A stretch of DNA of 43,365 bases from contig CAIYDT010000020.1 in NCBI GenBank assembly GCA_903924985.1, forward strand, positions 1 through 43,365, given 5' to 3'. Under the pieces are notes generated by a model, which had not been told where the DNA came from, made no database searches, and saw only the letters and a list, made by a program, of their open reading frames with translations. Position numbers and translations under genes: made by a program. Shown piece after piece: positions 1-8,716 of the stretch (positions are counted from its first letter, which is position 1; each line of letters begins with the position of its first letter). The DNA comes from an uncultured Acetobacteraceae bacterium (GTDB taxonomy: Bacteria > Pseudomonadota > Alphaproteobacteria > Acetobacterales > Acetobacteraceae).

Positions 1-95
1 CTCAGAAGGCCAAGCGGTCCAACCGCGGCAGCCAGACTCTTACCCACGCCGACGGCCTGACCGTTCTGCAGTGGGCACCGTACGGTCTGGGTTAA
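1..95 (+). CDS. rpmI: 50S ribosomal protein L35, C-terminal part (5' end outside window)
   Basis: Only the last 30 codons are present, in the frame that ends at the TAA at 93-95. The visible tail is basic and then ends in [15 protein letters not shown], the typical ending of L35 in Rhodospirillales, where the last residues are WAPYGL. L35 is a small basic protein of the large ribosomal subunit. The next gene, rplT, begins 15 bases after the stop, the conserved rpmI-rplT order, so the two are almost certainly cotranscribed. The 5' end and any infC upstream lie outside the window. Confidence 0.9.
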   Translation, partial: QKAKRSNRGSQTLTHADGLTVLQWAPYGLG

Positions 96-110
96 GGGGA
101 GCGATAGAGC

Positions 111-467
111 ATGGCACGCGTCAAACGGGGTACCACCACCCACGCCCGCCACAAGAAGGTCCTTGAGCAATCCAAGGGCTTTGTCGGGCGCTCCTCCACC
201 AATTACCGCATCGCGCGCGAGCGGCTGGAGAAGTCCCTCCAGTACGCCTACCGCGACCGGCGCAACAAGAAGCGCGACTTCCGCGGCCTGTGGATCCAGC
301 GCATCAACGCCGCGACCCGCGAACACGGGCTGATCTACAGCAAGTTCATCGCTGGCTTGAAGCTCGCGGGCATCGAGATGGACCGCAAGGTGCTGGCTGC
401 CATCGCCTACGACGACCCCGAGTCGTTCAAGGCCATCGTGGAAAAGGTGCAGGCCGCCCTGGCTTAA
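111..467 (+). CDS. rplT: 50S ribosomal protein L20
   Basis: The 118-residue product has the normal L20 length. It shows the highly basic N-terminus [18 protein letters not shown], then the conserved [20 protein letters not shown] segment and the C-terminal globular part with [19 protein letters not shown]20 binds 23S rRNA early in large-subunit assembly, and in some bacteria it represses its own operon by binding mRNA. The start has GGGGAGCGATAG just upstream, which provides a Shine-Dalgarno. The gene follows rpmI closely and is followed by a clear hairpin terminator at 505-532, so the ribosomal operon ends here. Confidence 0.98.
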   Translation: MARVKRGTTTHARHKKVLEQSKGFVGRSSTNYRIARERLEKSLQYAYRDRRNKKRDFRGLWIQRINAATREHGLIYSKFIAGLKLAGIEMDRKVLAAIAYDDPESFKAIVEKVQAALA

Positions 468-504
468 GGCCGGTTTCTCCCCGGGGGAAATCGAGACACA
501 ACAG

Positions 505-532
505 AAGGGCCGCCTGACAAGGGCGGCCCTTT
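505..532 (+). terminator. Rho-independent-type terminator after rplT
   Basis: A perfect 10-bp stem, AAGGGCCGCC (505-514) with GGCGGCCCTT (522-531), has a 7-base loop and is followed by a short TTTCC tail. It lies 37 bases after the rplT stop and ends the rpmI-rplT unit. The T tract is short, so efficiency is uncertain. Confidence 0.8.
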
Positions 533-557
533 CCGTATGACCTCCCCTCCGCGCCAT

Positions 558-624
558 CCCCGCGCTTGTCGCGGGGGCCAAGCGCGCAGGGTGCTGATCT
601 TGGTCCCGGCGACACGCGCCGGGA
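558..624. repeat. Pair of REP-like GC-rich palindromes upstream of pheS
   Basis: There are two perfect stem-loops. CCCCGCG-CTTGT-CGCGGGG spans 558-576 and TCCCGGCG-ACACG-CGCCGGGA spans 604-624. Each has a 5-base loop and is flanked by ATCC/GATGAC-like sequence, the style of alphaproteobacterial intergenic palindromes. They fill the rplT-pheS spacer and argue that the long upstream extension of the pheS frame (from 566) is not translated. Confidence 0.7.
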
Positions 625-658
625 TGACGTTGGTAAAGACGACGCGGGGACGATACCG

Positions 659-1726
659 ATGACCGACGACCTCCTGGCCCTGAAGACCGAGACCGACGCG
701 GCCCTCGCCGCCGCCGGCGACCTGCGCGCCTGGGACGCCATCCGCGTGGCGGTGCTGGGCCGCAACGGGACGCTGACCGGGCTGCTGCGAGACCTCGGCA
801 AGACCCCGCCGGATCAGCGGCGGGAGCGTGGGGCGGCGCTGAACCAGCTTAAGGACGCGCTCAACGCCGCCATTGAGGCCCGTAAGACCGCCCTGGAATC
901 GGCCGCGCTGGACGCCCGCCTGGCCGGGGAACGCATTGATATTTCACTGCCGCCTCGCCCGCGTCCCGCCGGTCTGATCCACCCCATCGCCCGCACCATG
1001 GAGGAAATCGTCGCCATCTTCGGCGCCATGGGCTGCACCGTCTCCGACGGGCCGGACGTGGAATCCGACTGGTACAACTTCGGCGCCCTCAACATCCCCG
1101 CGCACCACCCCGCCCGCGCCGACCACGACACCTTCTACCTGCCGGCCCAGGGCAACAAACCGCCGCCGGTGCTGCGTACCCACACCTCCCCTGTGCAGAT
1201 CCGCACCATGCTGACGCAGCCGCCGCCGATCCGCACCATCGTCATCGGGCGTACCTATCGCGCCGATCATGACGCGACGCACTCACCGATGTTTCACCAG
1301 TGCGAGGGGCTGATCATCGATCGCGACCTCACGCTCGGCCATTTGAAGGGCGTCCTGACCGACTTCCTCCGCACCTTCTTCGACATCGGCAACCTGCCGG
1401 TGCGGTTCCGATCCTCGTATTTCCCGTTTACCGAACCCTCCATGGAGGTCGATATCGGCTGGAACCGCCGCACCGGGGAACTGGGCAAGGGCGGTGACTG
1501 GCTGGAGATTCTGGGCAGCGGCATGGTGCACCCCCGCGTGCTGGCCAATTGCGGCATCGATCCCCGCGAATGGCAAGGCTTCGCCTGGGGCATGGGGGTG
1601 GAGCGGGTGACGATGCTCAAGCACGGCATGGCCGACCTGCGGCCGTTCTACGAGTCCGACCTGAGGTGGCTGCGGCATTACGGGTTCAATCCACTATCCC
1701 CCACCATGCTGCACGAGGGAGTCTGA
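659..1726 (+). CDS. pheS: Phenylalanine--tRNA ligase alpha subunit
   Basis: The 355-residue class II aminoacyl-tRNA synthetase subunit charges tRNA-Phe as an alpha2beta2 complex with PheT. The N-terminal helical coiled-coil arm covers about residues 1-95 and the catalytic core follows. Motif 2 reads GRTYRADHDATHSPMFHQCE and motif 3 includes GFAWGMGVERVTMLKHG near the C-terminus. I chose the ATG at 659 because MTDDLLALK matches the usual family start and GCGGGGA sits 8 bases upstream; the open frame continues up to 566 but crosses two palindromes. pheT starts 3 bases after the stop, so the two subunits are translationally coupled. I see no leader peptide or attenuator. Confidence 0.97.
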   Translation: MTDDLLALKTETDAALAAAGDLRAWDAIRVAVLGRNGTLTGLLRDLGKTPPDQRRERGAALNQLKDALNAAIEARKTALESAALDARLAGERIDISLPPRPRPAGLIHPIARTMEEIVAIFGAMGCTVSDGPDVESDWYNFGALNIPAHHPARADHDTFYLPAQGNKPPPVLRTHTSPVQIRTMLTQPPPIRTIVIGRTYRADHDATHSPMFHQCEGLIIDRDLTLGHLKGVLTDFLRTFFDIGNLPVRFRSSYFPFTEPSMEVDIGWNRRTGELGKGGDWLEILGSGMVHPRVLANCGIDPREWQGFAWGMGVERVTMLKHGMADLRPFYESDLRWLRHYGFNPLSPTMLHEGV

Positions 1727-1729
1727 GCC

Positions 1730-4192
1730 ATGAAGTTCTCCCTGTCCTGGCTCAAGGATCATCTTGAGACCGACGCGCCGCTGGACGTCATCACCGACAC
1801 CCTGACCCAGATCGGGCTGGAGCTGGAGGGCGTCGCGAACCCCGGTGCCGCGCTGGCGAGCTTCCGCATTGTGCACGTGACCGAGGCCGTGCAGCACCCC
1901 AACGCCGACCGGCTGCGGGTGTGCACCGTCGATACCGGGACGGAGACCGTCACGGTGGTGTGCGGCGCACCGAACGCCCGCACCGGCATGAAGGCGGTAT
2001 TCGCCGCGCCGGGCAGCACGATCCCGCACGACGGCTCGGTGCTGAAAGTCGGCGAAATCCGCGGCGTCAAAAGCGGCGGCATGCTGCTGTCGGCGCGCGA
2101 GATGAGCCTGGGCGACGACCATTCCGGCATCATCGACCTGCCGGCCGACGCGCCCGTTGGGACGCCTTACGCCGCCTGGGTCGGGTTGGACGATCCCATC
2201 ATCGAGATCGGCGTCACCCCCAACCGTGGCGATTGCTTTTCCATCAGAGGCGTCGCCCGCGATCTGGCGGCGGCCGGCATCGGCACGTTGAAACCCTATG
2301 CCCCCGCGCGGATCGCCCCCGCCTTCGACGGCGGGCCGCGTTGGCAAAACGATTTTCCCGAGGCTTGTTCGTGGATCCTGGGGCGGACCATTCGCGGGGT
2401 GCGGAATTCCCCCAGCCCGAAATGGTTGCAGGACCGTCTGACCTCAATCGGCCTGCGGCCGATCAACGCGCTGGTGGATGTGACCAACTTCTTCACGATG
2501 GACCTCGGCCGCCCCTTGCACGTGTTTGACGTGGGCAAGCTGACAGGCAGCGTGCTGACGCTACGGCGCGGGTCTGGGGAAAAAATGCTGGCGCTGAACG
2601 GCAAGGAATACACAGTCAGCACCGAGGATTGCGCCATCTGCGATGCCGCCGGGGTGCAATCCATCGCCGGCGTGATCGGCGGCGAGCCGACGGGCTGCGA
2701 CGACTCCACGACCTCGGTCTTCGTCGAGTGCGCGCTGTTCGACCCCGTCCGAATCGCGCTGACCGGGCGGCGGCACCAGATCGTGTCCGACGCGCGCCAG
2801 CGGTTCGAGCGGGGGTTGGACCCGGCGTTGATGCCCGACGCCATCGAGGCGGCGACGGCGCTGATCATGGAACTCTGCGGCGGCGAAGCCGGTCCGGTTG
2901 TCTCGGCCGGCGCCGAACCGGAATGGCAGCGCGACGCAACCATGCGGTTCTCCCGCATCGCCAGCTTCGGCGGGTCGGATATTCCGGCGGACGATGCGGT
3001 TACGTCGCTGGAACGCCTCGGTTTCGCCGTGCGGCGCCGGGACGATGAGTCTGTTACCGTCGCCGTGCCGTCCTGGCGCAATGACGTGGCAGCGGCCATC
3101 GCGCTGGATCAGTCCCCAGACCTGGCCCCCGCCAAGGCCGCCGCCGCGGCCGAGGGCTGCAACACCATCGAGCCGGAAAACGACCTGATCGAGGAAGTGC
3201 TGCGCCTGCGCGGCCTCGACGCCGTGCCCGCGGTGTCGCTGCCGCAGTCGGTGCCGGTGCCGGCCGCGACGTTGACGCCTCGCCAAAAACGTACCGCTTT
3301 GGCCCGCCGCACTTTGGCGGCGCAGGGCTTGGCCGAGTGTGTCACGTTCAGCTTCATGGCCGCCGCTGAGGCCGTTCCGTTCGGCGGCACGCCCGACAGC
3401 CTGCGCCTGTCCAACCCCATCGCGGCCGATTTGGACCAATTGCGCCCGACGCCCATCGCCACTCTGGCCATGGCCGCCAAGCGCAACGCCGCGCGCGGTT
3501 ACCCCGATCTGGGCCTGTTCGAGGTTGGGCCGGCCTTCGACGCCGCCGCCCCGCACGGCCAGCGGTTGGTCGCCGCCGGGGTGCGGGCCGGGTCCTCGCC
3601 GCGTAGCTGGGCCTCGCCCGCGCAGCCGGTGGACGCGATGGACGCCAAGGCCGATTTGTGGGCCGCGATGGCGGCGCTCGAGGTCCCGCTGGAAGGGCTG
3701 ATGCTGACGCAGGACGCGCCGGGCTTCTACCACCCGGGTCGTTCCGCCACGGTGCGGCAAGGGCCGAAAAACGTGATTGGGCGCTTCGGGGAATTGCACC
3801 CCCGCGTGATCGCCGACCTCGGCCTGCCCGGCCCGATGGTGGCGTTCGAGCTGGACCTCGATGCCGTCATCGACCCCAAGCGCCGCCGCAAGGCCGCGCC
3901 CGACCTGCCCGCGTTCCAGCCGCTGCGCCGCGATTTCGCGTTCCTGGTAGATACCGGGGTCGCTGCCGACGCCGTGTTGCGCGCCGCCAAGGGCGCCGAA
4001 CGCACGCTGATTACGGGGGTAACGCTGTTCGACGTCTACGAAGGCGACAAGCTGCCGGCGGGCAAGAAATCGCTGGCGGTCGAGGTGACCTTCCAGCCAC
4101 GGGATCGGACGCTGACGGATGCCGAGATCGAGGCCGCCTGCCAGAAGGCGATCGCGGCGGTGGCGAAGTCGACCGGGGCGGCGCTGCGGTAA
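1730..4192 (+). CDS. pheT: Phenylalanine--tRNA ligase beta subunit
   Basis: The product is 820 residues, slightly longer than the usual roughly 795-800. Domains in order are the N-terminal MKFSLSWLKDHL segment, an EMAP-type tRNA-binding domain (about 40-150, with HPNADRLRVC and VCGAPN), B3/B4 editing domains (about 210-390), the B5 domain (about 405-510), the catalytic-like fold, and a C-terminal FDX-ACB domain (about 725-820, with QPLRRDFAFLVD) that binds the anticodon stem. Odd point: an alanine-rich insert of about 29 residues (454-482) sits between SWRNDV and ENDLIEEVLRLRG, where most PheT proteins have only a few residues. The gene follows pheS directly. Confidence 0.97.
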   Translation: MKFSLSWLKDHLETDAPLDVITDTLTQIGLELEGVANPGAALASFRIVHVTEAVQHPNADRLRVCTVDTGTETVTVVCGAPNARTGMKAVFAAPGSTIPHDGSVLKVGEIRGVKSGGMLLSAREMSLGDDHSGIIDLPADAPVGTPYAAWVGLDDPIIEIGVTPNRGDCFSIRGVARDLAAAGIGTLKPYAPARIAPAFDGGPRWQNDFPEACSWILGRTIRGVRNSPSPKWLQDRLTSIGLRPINALVDVTNFFTMDLGRPLHVFDVGKLTGSVLTLRRGSGEKMLALNGKEYTVSTEDCAICDAAGVQSIAGVIGGEPTGCDDSTTSVFVECALFDPVRIALTGRRHQIVSDARQRFERGLDPALMPDAIEAATALIMELCGGEAGPVVSAGAEPEWQRDATMRFSRIASFGGSDIPADDAVTSLERLGFAVRRRDDESVTVAVPSWRNDVAAAIALDQSPDLAPAKAAAAAEGCNTIEPENDLIEEVLRLRGLDAVPAVSLPQSVPVPAATLTPRQKRTALARRTLAAQGLAECVTFSFMAAAEAVPFGGTPDSLRLSNPIAADLDQLRPTPIATLAMAAKRNAARGYPDLGLFEVGPAFDAAAPHGQRLVAAGVRAGSSPRSWASPAQPVDAMDAKADLWAAMAALEVPLEGLMLTQDAPGFYHPGRSATVRQGPKNVIGRFGELHPRVIADLGLPGPMVAFELDLDAVIDPKRRRKAAPDLPAFQPLRRDFAFLVDTGVAADAVLRAAKGAERTLITGVTLFDVYEGDKLPAGKKSLAVEVTFQPRDRTLTDAEIEAACQKAIAAVAKSTGAALR

Positions 4193-4293
4193 CCCGCCCC
4201 CCACTTGTTCCCAGCTCGCCCGTTCCCCTTCGCCTTCCTTCCTGCTACCAACCGGCCGGGCGGAAAACCCGCCCACGGGACACAAACGCCTCC

Positions 4294-4764
4294 ATGTTCG
4301 ATTTCGCCTGGTCGGAAATTGCCCTCATCGCCGCCGTCGCCCTGATCGCGATCGGGCCGAAGGACATGCCTGTCGCCATCCGAACGGTGGCGGGCATGGT
4401 CAAGAAGGCGCGCCGCATGGCGTCCGAGTTCCAGACCCATGTCGATGAGATGGTGCGGGAGGCGAATCTCGGCGACGTCAAGGACCAGTTCAACGCCATC
4501 CGGAACTTCGACTTCAAGGAGGAGGTCGAAAAGCACATCGACCCCGACCACACGCTGCGCGACACCTTCGCCGACACCCTGCCGCCGAGCGAACCGGCAC
4601 CCGAGGAAAACGCCGAGCCGGAAGCCATCGCACCACCGCCTGAACCGGAGACGCCGGTCGCGCCGTCGTTCATCCCACCCGGCATGATCCCCCCGCCGGA
4701 ACCCGCGAAAGCCGAACAGCCCGAACCCCCGGCGTTCATTCCGCCGCAGTTTATCCTCCGCTAA
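4294..4764 (+). CDS. tatB: Sec-independent protein translocase subunit TatB
   Basis: This 156-residue protein opens with MFDFAWSEIALIAAVALIAI, a single membrane helix, followed by the conserved GPKDMPVAIRTVAGMVKKAR amphipathic stretch. The rest is an acidic, proline-rich cytoplasmic tail (residues about 95-156), as is common for TatB. TatB with TatC forms the receptor for twin-arginine signal peptides of folded exported proteins. The start is the ATG at 4294. The same frame is open far upstream through pheT, but that part has no homology. tatC starts 24 bases downstream. No tatA is present in the window. The sulfite dehydrogenase at 41385 has an RR-type leader and is a plausible client. Confidence 0.95.
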   Translation: MFDFAWSEIALIAAVALIAIGPKDMPVAIRTVAGMVKKARRMASEFQTHVDEMVREANLGDVKDQFNAIRNFDFKEEVEKHIDPDHTLRDTFADTLPPSEPAPEENAEPEAIAPPPEPETPVAPSFIPPGMIPPPEPAKAEQPEPPAFIPPQFILR

Positions 4765-4788
4765 CCCCACAACAGGCGAACCCCAGAC

Positions 4789-5571
4789 GTGGCCGATACC
4801 AAGGAAGAGGACACCATCGACGACAAACCGATGCCGCTGCTCGATCACCTGATCGAGTTGCGCCGCCGGCTGCTGTGGTCGGCCGCGGCGTTCATGGTGG
4901 CCTTCGGGATTTCCTACTACTTCTCCGCTGCGATCTACAGCTTTCTGGCACAGCCGTTGGTCGACATTCTGGCGCACCAGTCCGGTACGCCGCGCCGGCT
5001 GATCTTCACCCAGCTATACGAGGTGTTCTTCACCTACATCAAAGTGGCCTTCTTCGGCGGGGCCTTCATCGCCTTTCCGGTGATCTCCACCCAGCTCTGG
5101 CTGTTCGTCGCCCCCGGCTTGTACAAGTCAGAGAAGAAAGCCTTCCTGCCGTTCCTTGCCGCCACCCCCGTGCTGTTCGTGCTGGGCGCCGCGCTGGCGT
5201 ACTACTTCGTGTTCCCCTTCGCCTGGAAATTCTTCATCAGCTTCGAAAGCCCCGCCGGTTCCGCCGTGCCGATCCAGCTGGAGGCCAAGGTCAGCGAATA
5301 CCTCGACCTGGTCATGAAGCTGATCTTCGCCTTCGGCATCACGTTCGAGCTGCCGGTGGCGCTGACGTTGCTGGCCAAGGTGGGGATCGTCAGCTCCGCC
5401 AGCCTGAAGAAATACCGCCGCTATGCCTATGTGGGCATGTTCGTGGTCGCCGCAATCCTGGCACCGCCGGACATCATCACCCAAACCGGTCTCGCGATCC
5501 CGTTGATCCTGCTTTACGAAATCTCGATCCTGACGTCCGGGTGGGTCGAGACCAAGCCGGTGGAGGACTGA
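4789..5571 (+). CDS. tatC: Sec-independent protein translocase subunit TatC
   Basis: The 260-residue polytopic inner-membrane protein shows the TatC pattern: a cytoplasmic N-terminus with PLLDHLIELRRRLLWS, six hydrophobic segments, the conserved FTQLYEVFFTYIKVAFFGG region and a short C-terminal tail. TatC binds the twin-arginine motif and forms the core of the translocase. The start is GTG at 4789, because MADTKEEDTIDDKPMPLLDHL is the normal family N-terminus and no ATG fits better. The gene follows tatB and is followed 3 bases later by serS, so tatB-tatC-serS probably form one transcript, a common order in alphaproteobacteria. Confidence 0.97.
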   Translation: MADTKEEDTIDDKPMPLLDHLIELRRRLLWSAAAFMVAFGISYYFSAAIYSFLAQPLVDILAHQSGTPRRLIFTQLYEVFFTYIKVAFFGGAFIAFPVISTQLWLFVAPGLYKSEKKAFLPFLAATPVLFVLGAALAYYFVFPFAWKFFISFESPAGSAVPIQLEAKVSEYLDLVMKLIFAFGITFELPVALTLLAKVGIVSSASLKKYRRYAYVGMFVVAAILAPPDIITQTGLAIPLILLYEISILTSGWVETKPVED

Positions 5572-5574
5572 CCG

Positions 5575-6846
5575 ATGCACGATATCCGCGCCATTCGCAC
5601 CGATCCGGCAGCTTTCGATGCCTCGATGATCCGCCGCGGGCTGGGCGCGCAATCGCCCGAGATCCTGGTCCGCGATCAGGCCCGCCGCACCGCCCAAACC
5701 GCCCTGCAAGAAAAGCAGGCTCGGCGTAACGCGCTGGCCAAGGAGATCGGTCAGGGCAAGCGCAGCGGCGCCGACACCACCGCGCTGGAGGCCGAAGCCA
5801 CCACGCTACGCGGCGAGATGGAGGGGCTGGAAAAGCAGGCTTCCGAATTGGACGCCGCCATCAAGTCCATCCTGGAGTCGCTGCCCAATATCCTGGACGC
5901 CGATGTGCCGGACGGGACGGACGAGAGCGCGAACGTCGTCATGGCCCAGCATGGTGAACCCCGCGACCTCGGCTTCGAACCCAAGCCGCACTGGGACCTG
6001 GGCGAGGCGCTCGGCATGATGGATTTCGCCACCGCCGCCAAGATGGCCGGCGCACGCTCTACCATTCTGCGCGGACCGCTCGCTCGGCTCGAACGGGCGC
6101 TGGGCCAGTTCATGCTGGATCTGCATACCGAGCAGCATGGCTATACCGAGATGGTTGTGCCCTCGATGGTTAACGACGCGGCGGCCTACGGCACCGACAA
6201 GCTGCCGAAATTCGCCGGCGACCTGTTCCGCACGACGGACGGTCGCTGGCTGATCCCGACCGCGGAGGTGCCGCTGACTGCCTCGGTCATGGGGGAGATG
6301 CTGGCGGAGAAAGACCTCCCGCGCCGCCTGACCGCCTTGACCGATTGTTTCCGGAGCGAGGCCGGTGCTGCCGGCCGCGACACGCGGGGGATGTTGCGCC
6401 AGCACCAGTTCCGCAAGGTCGAACTGGTGTCGATCTGCCGCCCCGACCATAGCGCGGCCGAACATGAGCGCATGACGTCCTGCGCCGAGGCGGTGCTGCG
6501 GCTGCTGGGCGTGCCTTATCGCCGCGTGGTACTCAGTGCCGGCGATACGGGCTTCGGCGCCGCGAAGACCTTCGATCTGGAGGTCTGGATGCCCGGCCAG
6601 CAAGCCTGGCGGGAGATCAGCTCCTGCTCCAACACCCGCGACTTCCAGGCGCGGCGCATGAACGCGCGGTTCCGCACGCCGGACGGCAAGACAGTTGCGT
6701 TCGTGAACACGTTGAACGGATCTGGCGTCGCGGTCGGGCGCGCGCTGATCGCCGTGATGGAGAACCACCAGCAAGCCGATGGCTCCATCCTGATCCCCGA
6801 GGTGCTGCGGCCCTATATGGGCGGCATGGAGCGGATTTCGGCCTGA
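5575..6846 (+). CDS. serS: Serine--tRNA ligase
   Basis: The 423-residue class II synthetase attaches serine to tRNA-Ser and tRNA-Sec. Residues about 25-105 form the long antiparallel coiled-coil arm that grips the tRNA variable arm. Motif 2 is visible as [20 protein letters not shown] followed by FRKVE, and motif 3 as [19 protein letters not shown]. The C-terminus [11 protein letters not shown] is characteristic. The start ATG lies 3 bases after the tatC stop. Length and motifs are normal, with nothing unusual. Confidence 0.98.
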   Translation: MHDIRAIRTDPAAFDASMIRRGLGAQSPEILVRDQARRTAQTALQEKQARRNALAKEIGQGKRSGADTTALEAEATTLRGEMEGLEKQASELDAAIKSILESLPNILDADVPDGTDESANVVMAQHGEPRDLGFEPKPHWDLGEALGMMDFATAAKMAGARSTILRGPLARLERALGQFMLDLHTEQHGYTEMVVPSMVNDAAAYGTDKLPKFAGDLFRTTDGRWLIPTAEVPLTASVMGEMLAEKDLPRRLTALTDCFRSEAGAAGRDTRGMLRQHQFRKVELVSICRPDHSAAEHERMTSCAEAVLRLLGVPYRRVVLSAGDTGFGAAKTFDLEVWMPGQQAWREISSCSNTRDFQARRMNARFRTPDGKTVAFVNTLNGSGVAVGRALIAVMENHQQADGSILIPEVLRPYMGGMERISA

Positions 6847-7014
6847 GCCGCCTCCGCCAGCAGCGCGTAGTTCGCGGTGCTGGCCACGATCAAATCGGTT
6901 GGCACCGTTGTTGCCGCCGTCGACCTGGCTGGTGAACACGGCGCCGTTATAGACGATCATGCGATTGGCGAAGCCAGCCACGCGATGCATTGGCAAGCGA
7001 GGATCGGGTAAAAT
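6847..7014 (-). other. Spacer between convergent genes with a possible C-terminal remnant of a dioxygenase-like protein
   Basis: These 168 bases separate serS (+) from the TPR gene (-). On the minus strand one frame reads HRVAGFANRMIVYNGAVFTS and then loses resemblance to protein. That segment recalls the C-terminal NR-(L/V)-V-x-(Y/F)-N...F-H-S stretch of DUF6445-type 2-oxoglutarate oxygenase-like proteins, but the final His is absent. It may be a decayed gene end or chance. No clear terminator is visible for either gene. Confidence 0.2.
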
Positions 7015-8565
7015 TTATGTCTCGGTGCCGTGAGTCTCAATCGCTGTCGCCATGGCCGCGAACACCGGTCCCCACTCATCCCGCTCGGTTTGCCGGAACA
7101 GGCGCATGGTGGGGTACCAGGGGCTGTCCTCCCGCCCCAACTGCCAGCGCCAGTCTGGCACTGTCCGTAGCGCCACCCAGACCGGCCGGCCCAGCGCGCC
7201 AGCCAGATGGGCGATGGACGTGTCCGATGTGACGATCAAATCCAAGCTCATCATAGCCGCCGCCGTGTCCAGGAACCCGTCCGAACCGGCGTCGAAGTCG
7301 GGGCCGAGGCTTTCTACCGGCGGGCCGTCTTCCAGTTGATCGGTACCATCGTTCTTTTGCAGGCTGATCAGCCGCACACCGGGCACGGCGGCCAAGGGCG
7401 CGAATGCGTGCAATTTCATCGATCGGCCACGGTCTTCCGTTCGGCCCGGGTTGCCCTGCCAGGCGATCCCGATCTTGATACCATCCGCACCGATGCGTTG
7501 CCGCCACCGGACCACCCGATCTGGTTCGGCGGACAAGTACGGGATCGCCAAGGGAATTGCCGCGCCGGTGAGGGCGGGAAGGCTCATGAGAGGGCAAACA
7601 AAATCCACATGCGGCAGCGGATCGCCCGGCAGCACCATGCGCGGCACGCCCGGCAGGGTCGATAGCAGGCGGCGCAGGCGGGGTGGAGCCTCGAACAGCA
7701 CGGTGCCAGCGACGCCGGGCAGATAGCGGCAGAACTGGATCGTGTCCCCCAGCCCCTGCTCGGCGTAGACCAGCAGCGTGCGGCCATTCAGCGGCTCGCC
7801 GTTCCATTGCGGTTGCGGCAGGCCCCGGTTCGGGATCGCGCGGGCGGCGAAGCGCTGTTCCCATCCGGGCCAGGCCTCGTCGTCGCGGCCGGTCAGCAGC
7901 AGCAGCAGGGACAGATTATATAAGAGTACGGGATCGCCGGGCTGGCGTCGGAGCGCGTCGCGCAGCAGGGCCTCGGCGTCTTGAGTCTTTCCGAGTTCTT
8001 TCAGCACGCTCGACAGGTTCAACTGCGCGCCCACGTCCGCCGGCGCCCGCCGCACCGCTTCCCGTAACTGCTGCTCGGCTTCCTCCAGCGCCCCGATGTT
8101 GCGCAGGGCGGTGCCGAGGTTGTTGAACAGGTCCGGCAGATCGGGCTTCAGCCGGGCCGCTTCGCGGTAGGCACGCAGGGCCTCCCCGGGTTGCAGCGCG
8201 TCGGTGTGGGCGTGACCGAGCACCTGGTAGGCCTCGGCGTTGTTGCTTCGGGTGCGCAGGGCGGTGCGGCAGGCGGGGATGGCCTCGGCCGGGCGGCCCA
8301 GCGCCAGGAGTGCGTGAGCGCGATGCACATGATAGGACGAAACCAATGGTTTCATCGCGATCGCCCGGTCGAACAGGTCCAGCGCCGCCGCCGCGTGGCC
8401 CGCTTGTAGCGCCAGCACGCCCAGCATGTGCAGCGAGTCGGCGTGTTTCGGTTCGGTGGCCAGAATCTGCCGGTAGGTCTGTTCAGCTTCGTTCAGGCGC
8501 CCGGCTGCGTGCAGGTGCTCGCCCTGCTGGAACGCGGCGTCGAGCTGTTTCGACCGGCGGCTCAT
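7015..8565 (-). CDS. TPR-repeat protein with C-terminal GT9-like glycosyltransferase domain
   Basis: The product is 516 residues. Residues about 5-240 are seven or so tetratricopeptide repeats (for example AGRLNEAEQTYRQILATEPK and DLFNNLGTALRNIGALEEAE). The C-terminal half resembles heptosyltransferase-like GT-B folds: LLVYAEQGLGDTIQFCRYL begins it, DLIVTSDTSIAHLAGALGRP is the nucleotide-sugar site type motif, and DWRWQLGREDSPWYPTMRL ends it. Proteins of this layout are common in Acetobacteraceae and are annotated as TPR glycosyltransferases; the acceptor is unknown. There is no signal peptide or membrane segment. The gene is alone on the minus strand, with a hairpin-rich 5' spacer shared with the divergent ThiE-like gene. 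Confidence 0.85.
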   Translation of the reverse strand: MSRRSKQLDAAFQQGEHLHAAGRLNEAEQTYRQILATEPKHADSLHMLGVLALQAGHAAAALDLFDRAIAMKPLVSSYHVHRAHALLALGRPAEAIPACRTALRTRSNNAEAYQVLGHAHTDALQPGEALRAYREAARLKPDLPDLFNNLGTALRNIGALEEAEQQLREAVRRAPADVGAQLNLSSVLKELGKTQDAEALLRDALRRQPGDPVLLYNLSLLLLLTGRDDEAWPGWEQRFAARAIPNRGLPQPQWNGEPLNGRTLLVYAEQGLGDTIQFCRYLPGVAGTVLFEAPPRLRRLLSTLPGVPRMVLPGDPLPHVDFVCPLMSLPALTGAAIPLAIPYLSAEPDRVVRWRQRIGADGIKIGIAWQGNPGRTEDRGRSMKLHAFAPLAAVPGVRLISLQKNDGTDQLEDGPPVESLGPDFDAGSDGFLDTAAAMMSLDLIVTSDTSIAHLAGALGRPVWVALRTVPDWRWQLGREDSPWYPTMRLFRQTERDEWGPVFAAMATAIETHGTET

Positions 8566-8584
8566 GCGTGATACCCCCTTCCAT

Positions 8585-8699
8585 CATGGTCGGGCCTGAC
8601 CCGGCCACCTCGGCCCAGCGTGGCACGGTAACGCTGGGTTGGCCACGTGCTATCGTTTCCAGAGGTGGCGTTTCCAGAGGTAGTCGGCTCAAGGCCGAC
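8585..8699. repeat. Cluster of three hairpins and a 15-bp tandem duplication in a divergent promoter region
   Basis: Hairpins are at 8588-8606 (GGTCGGG-CCTGA-CCCGGCC, one G-U pair), 8614-8638 (CCCAGCGT with ACGCTGGG, 9-base loop) and 8683-8699 (GTCGGC-TCAAG-GCCGAC). The first shares ATGGTCGGGCCTGACCCG with the hairpin at 27836-27860, so it belongs to a dispersed family. Between them CGTTTCCAGAGGT(G/A)G occurs twice in tandem (8654-8668 and 8669-8683). All lie between the divergent starts at 8565 and 8717. Confidence 0.7.
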
Positions 8700-8716
8700 C
8701 ATGACGGATTTTATCG

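Noticed and set aside
566..658. A 31-residue N-terminal extension of PheS
   Set aside because: The stretch consists of two palindromes, and the conserved PheS N-terminus with a ribosome site starts at 659.
2561..4285. A 574-codon open frame on the minus strand
   Set aside because: It is antisense to pheT, rich in Gly, Arg and Gln, with no recognisable motif and no ribosome site. Treated as a shadow.
8566..8716. TPP riboswitch upstream of the ThiE-like gene
   Set aside because: No CTGAGA-type thi-box is present; the spacer contains only hairpins and a tandem repeat.
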